A DNA stretch of 60,589 bases. Origin: CAKAHY01 sp963522175 (GTDB taxonomy: Bacteria; Bacillota; Clostridia; Lachnospirales; Lachnospiraceae). Below are positions 53,786 through 60,589 of the stretch, piece by piece (the first letter of the stretch is position 1; each line of letters begins with the position of its first letter). The position numbers were made by a program, and so were the translations under genes. The notes beneath the pieces are model-generated. The model had not been told where the DNA came from, searched no databases, and worked only from the letters and a program-made list of their open reading frames with translations. The stretch spans positions 1 to 60,589 of the forward strand of contig CAUQXC010000010.1 of assembly GCA_963522175.1 (NCBI GenBank), read 5' to 3'.

Positions 53786-54526
53786 TCAATTTTTCATATA
53801 TGCAAATAAAATATGTCTGCGGTAGGTGGTGGCGTCCGCACAGGTTGACAAAGCAATGATTTTTTCATCACCGGCAAAGGCATCCCTGAAGTGTCCTTCC
53901 TTTGTCCTTAATTTATCCGCCACCGAAGCCATGCTCTTCATTTTTAAAGAATCTACATCATAAACATCGCCGTCATAGGCATCGGTGCTTACACAGGCAA
54001 AAACTTCCAAATTGTAAGTTTCATTCGGAAGATATAATTTCCCCGTCAAATGCTTTTCGAAGAAATCATTTTCCAAGAATTTATCTATATCGCTGAACAT
54101 AAGTCCCTGCTCTATATGATGTCCGTATACAAGATTATATCTGTCAGTAAAATCCATGGTATTCAAGCAACTAAGGAAAATAGAACCTGAAAGCTTGAAC
54201 TCTCCGTATATATCTTTATTTACATATTCAAGGTCATTCCTTCCCTGAACTACGGGATAATCTATACCCGTGCCGTCTATGGTAAGCCATGCCCTTACAT
54301 CCGGATTTATACCCTTAAGCTCATCCAGAGTCGGATTTTCTCCGTTTCCGACATTACTTTGGGGCTTAAACTCCAATAAGTCCTTGGATAAGAAAGCCCC
54401 TTTAATTGTCATATAATTATCCCACATGGAATATCCGCCGTAGCTGAGCATAAGGAGAATAAATATGAAGGCTATGCCGGAGACAAGTCTGTTTCCCGCT
54501 CTGGCAAGCCTATATGCGGTATTCAT
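53786..54526 (-). CDS. Class B sortase (pilus polymerase)
   Basis: 246 residues with an N-terminal membrane helix (about 17-32). Catalytic motifs are NLVYGHH (His136 or 137), IALSTCADATTYRRHI (Cys229, Arg236/237) and the class B segment between them with several extra helices. The start of the catalytic part is VRAWLTIDGTGIDYPVVQG. It should join pilin subunits through the VTPTG motif of the major pilin, as class B sortases do in streptococcal FCT loci. Its ATG overlaps the pilin stop region by one base. Confidence 0.92.
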   Translation of the reverse strand: MNTAYRLARAGNRLVSGIAFIFILLMLSYGGYSMWDNYMTIKGAFLSKDLLEFKPQSNVGNGENPTLDELKGINPDVRAWLTIDGTGIDYPVVQGRNDLEYVNKDIYGEFKLSGSIFLSCLNTMDFTDRYNLVYGHHIEQGLMFSDIDKFLENDFFEKHLTGKLYLPNETYNLEVFACVSTDAYDGDVYDVDSLKMKSMASVADKLRTKEGHFRDAFAGDEKIIALSTCADATTYRRHILFAYMKN

Positions 54527-55590
54527 TATTCCTCAATTTTTCTTCTGCCCATGAAGATTTTGCCCGCTACACCGGCAAAGAGAACAAGAAGTATATATGG
54601 TGCGAAGCTTACAGCTATACCGGTAGGAGTAACTACGTTCTTATCATTTGTATATGCCAAATCACGGTTTGCCGTACCTTGTGTCTTTTCCGCCATTTTA
54701 CCGTTTGTAAGAGTTTCATCGACATTATCAAGTTTTGCTGTGGTTGTATATCCGTCAGCAGCAACTATCGTCTCTCCAACTTCAAACTTATCATTTTTTG
54801 AAAGACCATATACAACAAAATTCTCATTATGCTTTAAAGTATAAGTAGCTTCAGTACCTGATGTAAGCGTACTTTCTGTTGCACCCTTCACAACTTTGTA
54901 CTGCTCTCCTGCCGCTCCGCTTACTTTAATGGTAAATGTAAAATCTTTTGATCTGTCACCTTGGTTACCTGTAACGGTTTTGCTTACCTTAAGCTCGTGA
55001 GTACCGTTATTTACATTTCCTGCATCTATTGCATAATTATTCTCTATCTTTGTTATTTTGTTTGAAGCGGTTGTAACATCTCCTTTAGCCAAGATAACAC
55101 TGGAAACCTCATATCCCGTACCGGCAGCATCATTCTGCACAAAAACGTATAAATCCTTTGCTGCCGTATCATAAGTCATACCGTCATAACCGCCGTCTGC
55201 CTCTGTTAAGGTATAGTGGTATGTTCCCGGTGCTGTAAATCTGGTTGCGTCAAAATTTAATTTAAACTCCGTCTTAATCTCTGTTTGTCCTAAACCGCCT
55301 ACTGCCGAATTATAGCTGGTTGCAGGGCTGAACACAGCCTGCTGTGTAACTGTAACTCCACCGGCTACACCTGCATAGGAAAGCAAACCGTTTGTTGCTA
55401 CCGTTGTTGCTCCTGCAGGTGCAACAGTAAATGTAAATGTTGTATTAGGAGCATAAGCATTTGCATCCTTCTTAAGTACCTTATCAAATGATTGCTCTGT
55501 GAGTGCCGCCATTGCAGGGAACTGCATCGTTGCCACCAATCCTAAAGCTGCTACGCTTACAGCTAATCTCTTAAATAAATTCTTTTTCAT
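54526..55590 (-). CDS. Major pilin (Spy0128/FctA-type backbone subunit)
   Basis: 354 residues. A signal peptide of about 29 residues ends AMAA. Two Ig-like domains follow, each with the parts of an internal isopeptide bond. Domain 1 has Lys37/40/41, Glu130 in YTLTEADGGYDG and Asn184/185 in KIENNYA. Domain 2 has Lys201/204, Glu273 in FEVGETIVAADGY and Asn315 in LAYTND. The C-terminus has sorting motif VTPTG (320-324), a membrane helix and RRK. VxPTG motifs are used by the class B sortase pilins of streptococci. A hexamer repeat lies in its leader (55618-55635). It is the most probable pilus shaft. Confidence 0.9.
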   Translation of the reverse strand: MKKNLFKRLAVSVAALGLVATMQFPAMAALTEQSFDKVLKKDANAYAPNTTFTFTVAPAGATTVATNGLLSYAGVAGGVTVTQQAVFSPATSYNSAVGGLGQTEIKTEFKLNFDATRFTAPGTYHYTLTEADGGYDGMTYDTAAKDLYVFVQNDAAGTGYEVSSVILAKGDVTTASNKITKIENNYAIDAGNVNNGTHELKVSKTVTGNQGDRSKDFTFTIKVSGAAGEQYKVVKGATESTLTSGTEATYTLKHNENFVVYGLSKNDKFEVGETIVAADGYTTTAKLDNVDETLTNGKMAEKTQGTANRDLAYTNDKNVVTPTGIAVSFAPYILLVLFAGVAGKIFMGRRKIEE

Positions 55591-55617
55591 ATTACCAATT
55601 CTCCTTTTGAATTATTT

Positions 55618-55635
55618 GTTATTGTTATTGTTATT
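55618..55635. repeat. Hexamer tandem repeat in pilin leader
   Basis: GTTATT is repeated three times, perfectly, about 28-45 bases upstream of the major pilin ATG (AATAAC on the mRNA strand). No hairpin or terminator is seen in the 61-bp gap between the signal-peptidase-like gene and the pilin. Confidence 0.8.
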
Positions 55636-55651
55636 TTTATATTTTATACGT

Positions 55652-56206
55652 CTATATATTAGAACGTCTAAAAATCGTTATTACTTTTCCCTTTATTTCC
55701 TTAGCTTTTACAACTCCGAAAAACCTGCTGTCTTTCGCACCGTTTCTGTAATCTCCCAGTACGAAGTACTCACCCTCGGACAATTCCAAAGGATAGCTTA
55801 CATTATCATCAAACTTTGATGTCGGATAAAATATATCCGATTCGACAAGATGACTGTCATTAACGATAAGGGCATCGTTGACTATATCTATTTTATCTCC
55901 CGGCAAACCTATTACCCTAAGAATGTAATTCTTTTTATCTTTTTTCAAAACAATTACATCATGAAAGCTGTACTTTGTTTCCAGCCTGTAAAATAAGGCA
56001 ACGTCACCGGCACCAAGCCTCGGACTCATATCGTTACTGCCCATGGGCTGTAAACCGAAGCAAAATCCGAATATAATGTAGATAAACACAAAAAGAAAAA
56101 ATACTTTCGAAAAAAATGCCTGTATTTCTTCAATATATATGAGATGTCTGATTCTGTCCTTAACAACCGAGTTGGGACTTTCTTTACTCTTACCCACACT
56201 AGCCAT
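55652..56206 (-). CDS. SipA-like inactive signal peptidase I homologue
   Basis: 184 residues. One membrane helix (about 33-52) is followed by the S26 fold: PMGSNDMSPRLGAGD and NYILRVIGLPGDKI, then a FVLGDYRNGAKDSRFFG box. In active enzymes the first motif carries Ser in GSMxP; here the aligned residue is Asp59. The second carries Lys in IKRxxGLPGD; here it is Leu96. Streptococcal SipA, required for FCT pilus polymerisation, likewise has both catalytic residues replaced (from memory, Asp and Gly). Position between adhesin and major pilin matches that of SipA. It overlaps the preceding coiled-coil gene by 8 bases. Confidence 0.85.
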   Translation of the reverse strand: MASVGKSKESPNSVVKDRIRHLIYIEEIQAFFSKVFFLFVFIYIIFGFCFGLQPMGSNDMSPRLGAGDVALFYRLETKYSFHDVIVLKKDKKNYILRVIGLPGDKIDIVNDALIVNDSHLVESDIFYPTSKFDDNVSYPLELSEGEYFVLGDYRNGAKDSRFFGVVKAKEIKGKVITIFRRSNI

Positions 56207-56459
56207 TGTTTCTCTCTATCCTAAGCTTTATCTTGTCCAAAAGATCTCTGAGTCTTTCAAGCTCTTTTTCCTTTTCCTCGACAAGCACTTTTGATTTTTC
56301 CTTCTCGAACTCAAGCAGTATTTCATAATACCTGTTCAACTCTTCAATTTTTTTCCAGACATCAATCTCATCAACTCCGCCGACAAGCTTATATCTGAAC
56401 TTCGTTTTTTTCAGTTCGGCAACTATATCATTGATTTGTATAGCTTCCTTTGCTTCCAT
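56199..56459 (-). CDS. Small coiled-coil protein of the pilus operon
   Basis: 86 residues from ATG 56459, overlapping the adhesin stop by one base (TGATG) with AGGAGGAG just upstream, and overlapping the next gene by 8 bases. The N-terminus has IVAELKKTKFRYKLVGGVDE; then WKKIEELNRYYEILLEFEKE starts a long charged helix that continues to the end. There is no signal peptide, so it should be cytoplasmic, unusual for a pilus operon. The GGVDEIDVWKKIEELN part weakly recalls DivIVA N-termini. Function unknown. Confidence 0.75.
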   Translation of the reverse strand: MEAKEAIQINDIVAELKKTKFRYKLVGGVDEIDVWKKIEELNRYYEILLEFEKEKSKVLVEEKEKELERLRDLLDKIKLRIERNNG

Positions 56460-59400
56460 CAACTCCTCCTATCTTTTTTGGGCATACATGTAAATATTAC
56501 CATAAATAGGCAACAGGTGACAATAGTAAATATGTACGGAAATTTATTATTTTTTTGTAAATTTATACCGGTTTGCGGAATCAGATTCTTAGTATTATTT
56601 ATATTCATCGAAATATCCGAATCCGAAGTTTTCACACTGTACTTGACAGTGGCGATATTCCCCGAAATACTTAAATTTCCCAAATTCGCATTTACAGTGT
56701 AGCCATCATCAACGGCATTAAGCTCGGCAACTCTTATCTCATCTCCCGCTCTTATGTAATCCTGCTGTCCGTCGAGTTTATTTTCAAACGAGTCGATAAA
56801 AAAGATTTCCGTATTTTTAAGTTCCGTATTTTCCGTGTATATCTCTTTGTTATTTCTTTGGACGGAAACCTTAAACTTAAACTTTTTATTTTTGTCTCCG
56901 GCATTTCCGGCAACATTTTTTATGAGTCTGAAGCTGGTATTTTTTCTGTTTTTTACGGTAATCGTTCCCGCAATTTTATCATCATACTCCACACTGTAAC
57001 CGCTCGGAACAGCTTGCTCCTCAACGGTATATTTTATGAGCTTTCCCTTGCTGTCATATTTAGGTAATTCCGTAATCTTCGTCTGCCACGAATTGGCATT
57101 GCCAAGCTTGAAGGTGATTTTTTCCTCAACTCCGTTTTTGATACGCTTAAGCTCCTTACCGTCTCCCAGAAGCTTAAAGTTTAACTCCGTATTTGCGGGA
57201 GCCGTATTTAACCACTCTTTTTTAACCTTAAGTTCGGTGGAAATATCCGTCGGCGTATTGGTAACAGTGAATTTCTTCTCTTTTTCTCCTATAGTTAAAC
57301 TGACCTTTCCATCAGTTTTTGAGGTACTTATGTCATCATCCGCATACGAAACCCTAATATTCGAAGGAACATTAAGCTCTTTTAAGGTATAATCCCCGTA
57401 AGAAAGATTTTCAAAAACCTTTTCCTCTCCCGCTTTAAGCTTGAAATTCTGTCTATAGCTTCCATCCGTGCTTTTGAGTTCAAAGCTGTATTCAGGGTTT
57501 GAAGCAAGATTCTCATCTCCTTCAAGTACGGTTTTCCCTCCGTCCGGTGATGAGGCGAAATTTTTTACAACTTTTATTTTCCCCAATTTTTTCTCGGTAT
57601 TGCTAATCAGAATATCATAATCCGAATTTTCATTTCCAAGATAAAATGTATTTATTTGGGTGTAGCTCGTTGCGGTTTTATTTTTAAGCGAGATATTAAG
57701 CAAATAATCTTCTCCGTTTATACCCGCAGCATTATCAAATATTTCTTCTACCGTATAATTAGCATCTACTTTTAAATCATCGGCTATCTTTTTCTGTCCC
57801 GCCTTCAAAATATAATCTTTTTGATAAACGACTGCTCCGCCTTTACGCCCGGTAAGTCTTATCTTAAAGTTTCTGTTAGCCGGATCGCTTTGAGTAATCA
57901 CCTTTCCCTTGCTGTCTATAAGCTTTTTCTCAAGAACCACAACAATCGGATTAACCTTAGGCTTAGGGAATTCTCCTTTTTTCTCCCCTCCTCCTTGGTC
58001 CTGATACTTGACTGTAGCATTTCCGTTTGTAAAATACTGTCCGTCCGCCGATTGTGTACCGGCTATACCGTCATCCAAAGTAACCTTATACTTGATTTCG
58101 GCATATCTTACACCGTTCTGTCCCGCTTTATAATTAATAAGTTCTTTTCCCACATCCCAATTCAGCGTTCTTGTATTGCTGTCATAGGTATAAGTGCCTT
58201 GAGTCACCGTTATATCGGACAGATATCCGTTAGGAATAACTATCCCTTGTCCCATCGGGTCGCTTATGCTTATATTCTTCATTGAAAGGAGAATGTTATT
58301 TGCCGCATTTTCAAAAACACTTTCCAGTTCATTTACATCCTGAACCTCGGTAAAGCCTCCCGAACCTGCTCCTATTTCTCTGAGTACCCTGCTTCCTTCA
58401 TCTACCGTCTGTAAGCCTATGGCATATATGCTTATACCCGAGGACTTGACTATGGAAGCTTCAGCAATGGCGCTGTTTCCGTGGTCATATTCATAAACGG
58501 TGACCTTGGAACCTCGGGTAGTTCTTCTGTACTCCGTTGTCAGCCTTGTACCGTTTCCGACTCTGTCACTTGTTGCGTAATTATAATCTCTTTCTTTGGG
58601 AACCGTGCTTGTCTTATAATGCGTATATGTATACCACAACCAATTTTCGGTTTTATAGTGCTCCACAAAATCATCGGGTTGTTTAAGCCCGTAGCTGTAG
58701 GTCGGCTCACCGTCCGACAATAAAATTATGCTCTTATGCTTTGCTGTGGAATTTTTCAACAAATCTCTCGCATGCTTAAGTCCCGCCTGAGTAAAGGTTC
58801 CGCCTCCCGCAGTCATAGAGTTTATTTTTGACTTTAGAGTCTGTCTTCCCGCATAGCCGACGAGCGCCGAATCCAGCCTTACGTCACTCGAATATGAAAT
58901 CACAGCCACCCTCGTTCTCGAATACGACTTGTTTTTTGTGGTATCGAAGATGGTATCTATAAACTTGTTTCCGGCTCTTCTGGCCTTATCCATTCGTCCG
59001 TTATTGTTCATACTTCCGGATCTGTCTATAACAAGAACTATATCCGAATCCTCTTGTATATCCTTCGCCTCAACCCCGAGACTTACTTCCCAGACATTGG
59101 TGAGTCCCTCAAGTTTTTTAGCTTTTTTATAAAGCTTTACATAGTCGGAAAGCTTCTTTTCTTCTTCGTACACCGGAGATCTTTTACTTCGCCTTCTCGG
59201 TGTATCCTCGTCCCCATAATCCGGTTTAGTATAATATTTTGAAAAATCCTCATATACATAGTCCGATGCCGTCGCCGGCACTACATTATCGGGATTGTAC
59301 TCTTCATCTTCATAAGCATTCGAAGGACTCGCAAAGTTTATGTCATTATCCAACACATAATCCTCGGAATTTTCCTCGAAATTTTCGGTTTTAGCCTCAA

Positions 59401-59482
59401 AACCTAAAGCCAAGGACAATGACATATTTAAGAACAACAATACCGCAAGAATAATGCCTACCGTTTTTCTTATCTTTTTCAT
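56459..59482 (-). CDS. Large VWA-domain adhesin with sortase signal (pilus tip)
   Basis: 1007 residues. The signal peptide is about 1-28, followed by an acidic stretch (to about 125) and a von Willebrand A domain (about 146-395) with MIDAS residues DRSGSM (153-158), Thr229 and LLSDGEP (Asp257). Several Ig-like CnaB/Spy0128-type domains follow, with KEWL and YTVEEQ motifs of isopeptide domains. The C-terminus has LIPQTG (967-972), a membrane helix and KKDRRS. The layout is that of tip adhesins such as RrgA. Here it heads the pilus operon, with a consensus promoter at 59540-59568 and AGAGG upstream of the ATG. The ligand is unknown. Confidence 0.9.
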   Translation of the reverse strand: MKKIRKTVGIILAVLLFLNMSLSLALGFEAKTENFEENSEDYVLDNDINFASPSNAYEDEEYNPDNVVPATASDYVYEDFSKYYTKPDYGDEDTPRRRSKRSPVYEEEKKLSDYVKLYKKAKKLEGLTNVWEVSLGVEAKDIQEDSDIVLVIDRSGSMNNNGRMDKARRAGNKFIDTIFDTTKNKSYSRTRVAVISYSSDVRLDSALVGYAGRQTLKSKINSMTAGGGTFTQAGLKHARDLLKNSTAKHKSIILLSDGEPTYSYGLKQPDDFVEHYKTENWLWYTYTHYKTSTVPKERDYNYATSDRVGNGTRLTTEYRRTTRGSKVTVYEYDHGNSAIAEASIVKSSGISIYAIGLQTVDEGSRVLREIGAGSGGFTEVQDVNELESVFENAANNILLSMKNISISDPMGQGIVIPNGYLSDITVTQGTYTYDSNTRTLNWDVGKELINYKAGQNGVRYAEIKYKVTLDDGIAGTQSADGQYFTNGNATVKYQDQGGGEKKGEFPKPKVNPIVVVLEKKLIDSKGKVITQSDPANRNFKIRLTGRKGGAVVYQKDYILKAGQKKIADDLKVDANYTVEEIFDNAAGINGEDYLLNISLKNKTATSYTQINTFYLGNENSDYDILISNTEKKLGKIKVVKNFASSPDGGKTVLEGDENLASNPEYSFELKSTDGSYRQNFKLKAGEEKVFENLSYGDYTLKELNVPSNIRVSYADDDISTSKTDGKVSLTIGEKEKKFTVTNTPTDISTELKVKKEWLNTAPANTELNFKLLGDGKELKRIKNGVEEKITFKLGNANSWQTKITELPKYDSKGKLIKYTVEEQAVPSGYSVEYDDKIAGTITVKNRKNTSFRLIKNVAGNAGDKNKKFKFKVSVQRNNKEIYTENTELKNTEIFFIDSFENKLDGQQDYIRAGDEIRVAELNAVDDGYTVNANLGNLSISGNIATVKYSVKTSDSDISMNINNTKNLIPQTGINLQKNNKFPYIFTIVTCCLFMVIFTCMPKKDRRS

Positions 59483-59539
59483 GATTTTTTCCTCTTGTGC
59501 CCCGTTTTTCCGCTAAAAAAGCAGAATGTGCCACATATA

Positions 59540-59568
59540 CTTATACAATATATACCTGCTTTAGTCAA
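59540..59568 (-). promoter_or_regulatory. Sigma-A-type promoter of the pilus operon
   Basis: The minus strand reads TTGACT (59563-59568), a 17-base spacer, then TATAAG (59540-59545). The start point is near 59533, inside an 11-bp palindrome ATGTGCCACAT (59526-59536). AAAGCAG (59518-59524) and CTGCTTT (59556-59562) flank the -10 as inverted repeats, possible regulator sites. Confidence 0.8.
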
Positions 59569-59714
59569 GTTTATTGCCCGATTCGGTCTTATCAAAAACA
59601 GCGGATTTCTCTTTGCCGGATATTCCCTTTCGGGTCGCTTGCAAGTCTTGTGCTTAAAAGCCTGTCCTTTGTAAACGAATACGCCACATAGTCCGCATAG
59701 GTTCTAACATATTT

Positions 59715-59757
59715 TTATTGCGTGAAAAGTCGATTTTTTTACCTTTTCACGCAATAA
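59715..59757. repeat. Perfect 15-bp inverted repeat upstream of pilus operon
   Basis: TTATTGCGTGAAAAG (59715-59729) and CTTTTCACGCAATAA (59743-59757) are exact inverted copies around a 13-base T-rich loop. No T-run follows on either strand, so it is not a standard terminator. It ends 24 bases after the stop of the gene at 59782. The stretch from here to the promoter (59570-59715) holds no gene with a start and ribosome site, though two overlapping short frames on the minus strand look protein-like; it may be a relic or a dispersed element. Confidence 0.7.
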
Positions 59758-59781
59758 ATTCACCTTTTCCTACTTCCATTC

Positions 59782-60306
59782 TTACGGTTCATAATCTTTA
59801 TGCTTTACATCATATATATCAAGATATTTTTTAGGATAAAACCATCTTCCATGTTTCGAATAAGTATAATCTCTTTCTATCGGTGCTATTATGTCCCACG
59901 ATTTCACATCAATTATGTATTCTGTTTGGTCATCAGATGTAGGGTCGGGATCTACACATATTCTTTTTCTTCTACCGTAAACCAAAAATAAATTTTCTCC
60001 GGCATAACAGATATTGTCGCTCAAATCACTAAGCAGGCTTTTACCTTTAAGATTAACTCCTGCACCCCTATCATCTCCATAAGCAAATTCAAAAAATGCA
60101 CCCGGAATGCCCATAGCTGCCCATTTAATTATAAAATATTCCTTATTATCAAATTTATCTAACGCCTCCTCCATAGAAATTGCTTTTTTTACCGCAAGCC
60201 TTTCAGTGTTTATTTCATAGTACAAATCCGGCAAGGTATTAAAACCGAGACAGAGTATTGATATCACCGCTATACATATAAGTACCTTTTTTATAAATTT
60301 AGCCAT
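59782..60306 (-). CDS. Membrane-anchored protein of unknown function
   Basis: 174 residues from ATG 60306, with GGTGGGG just upstream; a GTG three codons earlier is possible. An N-terminal helix (about 8-25: VLICIAVISILCLGF) acts as signal or anchor. The rest is polar, with FFEFAYGDDRGAGVN, ENLFLVYGRRKRICVDPDP and a Tyr-rich end (RDYTYSKHGRWFYPKKYLDIYD). One Cys pair could form a disulfide. No family is recognised. It sits upstream of the pilus promoter in its own unit, separated from it by the inverted repeat. Confidence 0.6.
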   Translation of the reverse strand: MAKFIKKVLICIAVISILCLGFNTLPDLYYEINTERLAVKKAISMEEALDKFDNKEYFIIKWAAMGIPGAFFEFAYGDDRGAGVNLKGKSLLSDLSDNICYAGENLFLVYGRRKRICVDPDPTSDDQTEYIIDVKSWDIIAPIERDYTYSKHGRWFYPKKYLDIYDVKHKDYEP

Positions 60307-60589
60307 ATTCCCCACCTATTTTTATTCTTTAAAATATTAACAATTATCTTATAAAAATATAAATTTTTATACTCTTTGGACTGTTGGTGTTCATTTTTTG
60401 TTGTAACCCTCAGTAAAATTTTGCCCTTGTGAATATATCCCCCGACAGCTTCAAACTTGTAATGTATCTTAAATCGAAAATACCGAAGGATACAGCTTTT
60501 CGGCTTACAAAACCCGACTTTTAACCGTTTAGGATTTACCAGTCAAATCCTCGAAAGGTATCTTGATATTTCCACTTTTTAAGTTTTAC
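60307..60589. other. Right-edge intergenic stretch, no gene supported
   Basis: 283 bases of AT-rich sequence. On the minus strand 17 codons ending KYQDTFRGFDW and a TAA (60536-60538) run in from the right edge in frame, and could be the end of a gene outside the window, but nothing else supports it. A second open frame of about 80 codons overlapping the next gene has no start codon. No clear promoter or terminator was found. Confidence 0.4.

Noticed and set aside
59715..59757. Inverted repeat as the terminator of the gene at 59782
   Set aside because: Position fits, but no T-run follows on the minus strand; kept as an unexplained repeat instead.
60297..60545. Minus-strand open frame of about 80 codons at the right edge
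   Set aside because: It has no start codon and its product is not protein-like; it overlaps the start of the gene at 60306.
60536..60589. Seventeen codons ending FRGFDW and TAA entering from the right edge
   Set aside because: Too short to tell a real C-terminus from chance; listed only as a possibility in the intergenic note.

Overview
The window is low-GC DNA in which nearly every gene is on the minus strand; only uraA-upp runs forward. It reads as a chromosomal segment of a Gram-positive, low-GC anaerobe of the Clostridia, most likely the family Lachnospiraceae. The reasons are AGGAGG-type ribosome sites, a YesM/YesN-type two-component system, lysine synthesis with a meso-diaminopimelate dehydrogenase, the sepF-ylmH-lspA-rluD and mreCD-mrdA-rodA clusters, and a pair of very large proteins that I recall as Lachnospiraceae DUF families. 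The genus cannot be fixed from sequence alone. No rRNA, CRISPR array, insertion sequence or prophage was seen.

Layout from left to right. 1-1144: edge of a Tad/Flp pilus locus, with two Flp pilins (one cut by the window edge) and a prepilin peptidase. 1574-9734: a carbohydrate uptake module with a solute-binding lipoprotein, two permeases, a GH109-like NAD-dependent enzyme, a second binding lipoprotein and a YesN/YesM pair; no ATPase gene is present. 9814-12893: dapB, dapA, a KDPG/KHG aldolase and a cytidylate-kinase-like gene. 12961-18877: the cell-division-linked cluster (HlyD-like protein, yggS, sepF, ylmH, aroB, lspA, rluD). 18988-28333: the envelope elongation cluster (methionine-gamma-lyase-like gene, radC, mreC, mreD, mrdA, rodA, mgsA, dacA) and a small P-loop-like protein. 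28406-35701: miaA, mutL, mutS, miaB and a Dabb protein. 35776-38880: tsf, rpsB, ddh and a tRNA-Leu. 39070-41050: uraA and upp. 41142-52134: folC and valS embedded among TPR proteins, an Hsp70/actin-like protein and a 1189-residue protein of unknown function. 52212-59482: a sortase-assembled pilus operon. 59782-60306: an unknown membrane-anchored protein.

The most interesting part is the pilus operon. Its order (large adhesin, small coiled-coil protein, signal-peptidase-like protein, Spy0128-type major pilin, class B sortase, LPKTG minor pilin) closely matches the FCT-type loci of streptococci. The signal-peptidase-like protein has lost both catalytic residues (Asp at the Ser position, Leu at the Lys position), as reported for streptococcal SipA. 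The operon ends with a second sortase-fold protein that has lost its His, Cys and Arg. A strong consensus promoter lies directly upstream of the adhesin.

A second candidate system is the cluster at 46528-52134. There an Hsp70/actin-like protein with eroded nucleotide motifs is co-transcribed with a giant helical protein and a TPR protein, from a consensus promoter just after the pilus operon. The window therefore holds parts of two different pilus systems, a core of envelope and translation genes, and two poorly understood protein assemblies.
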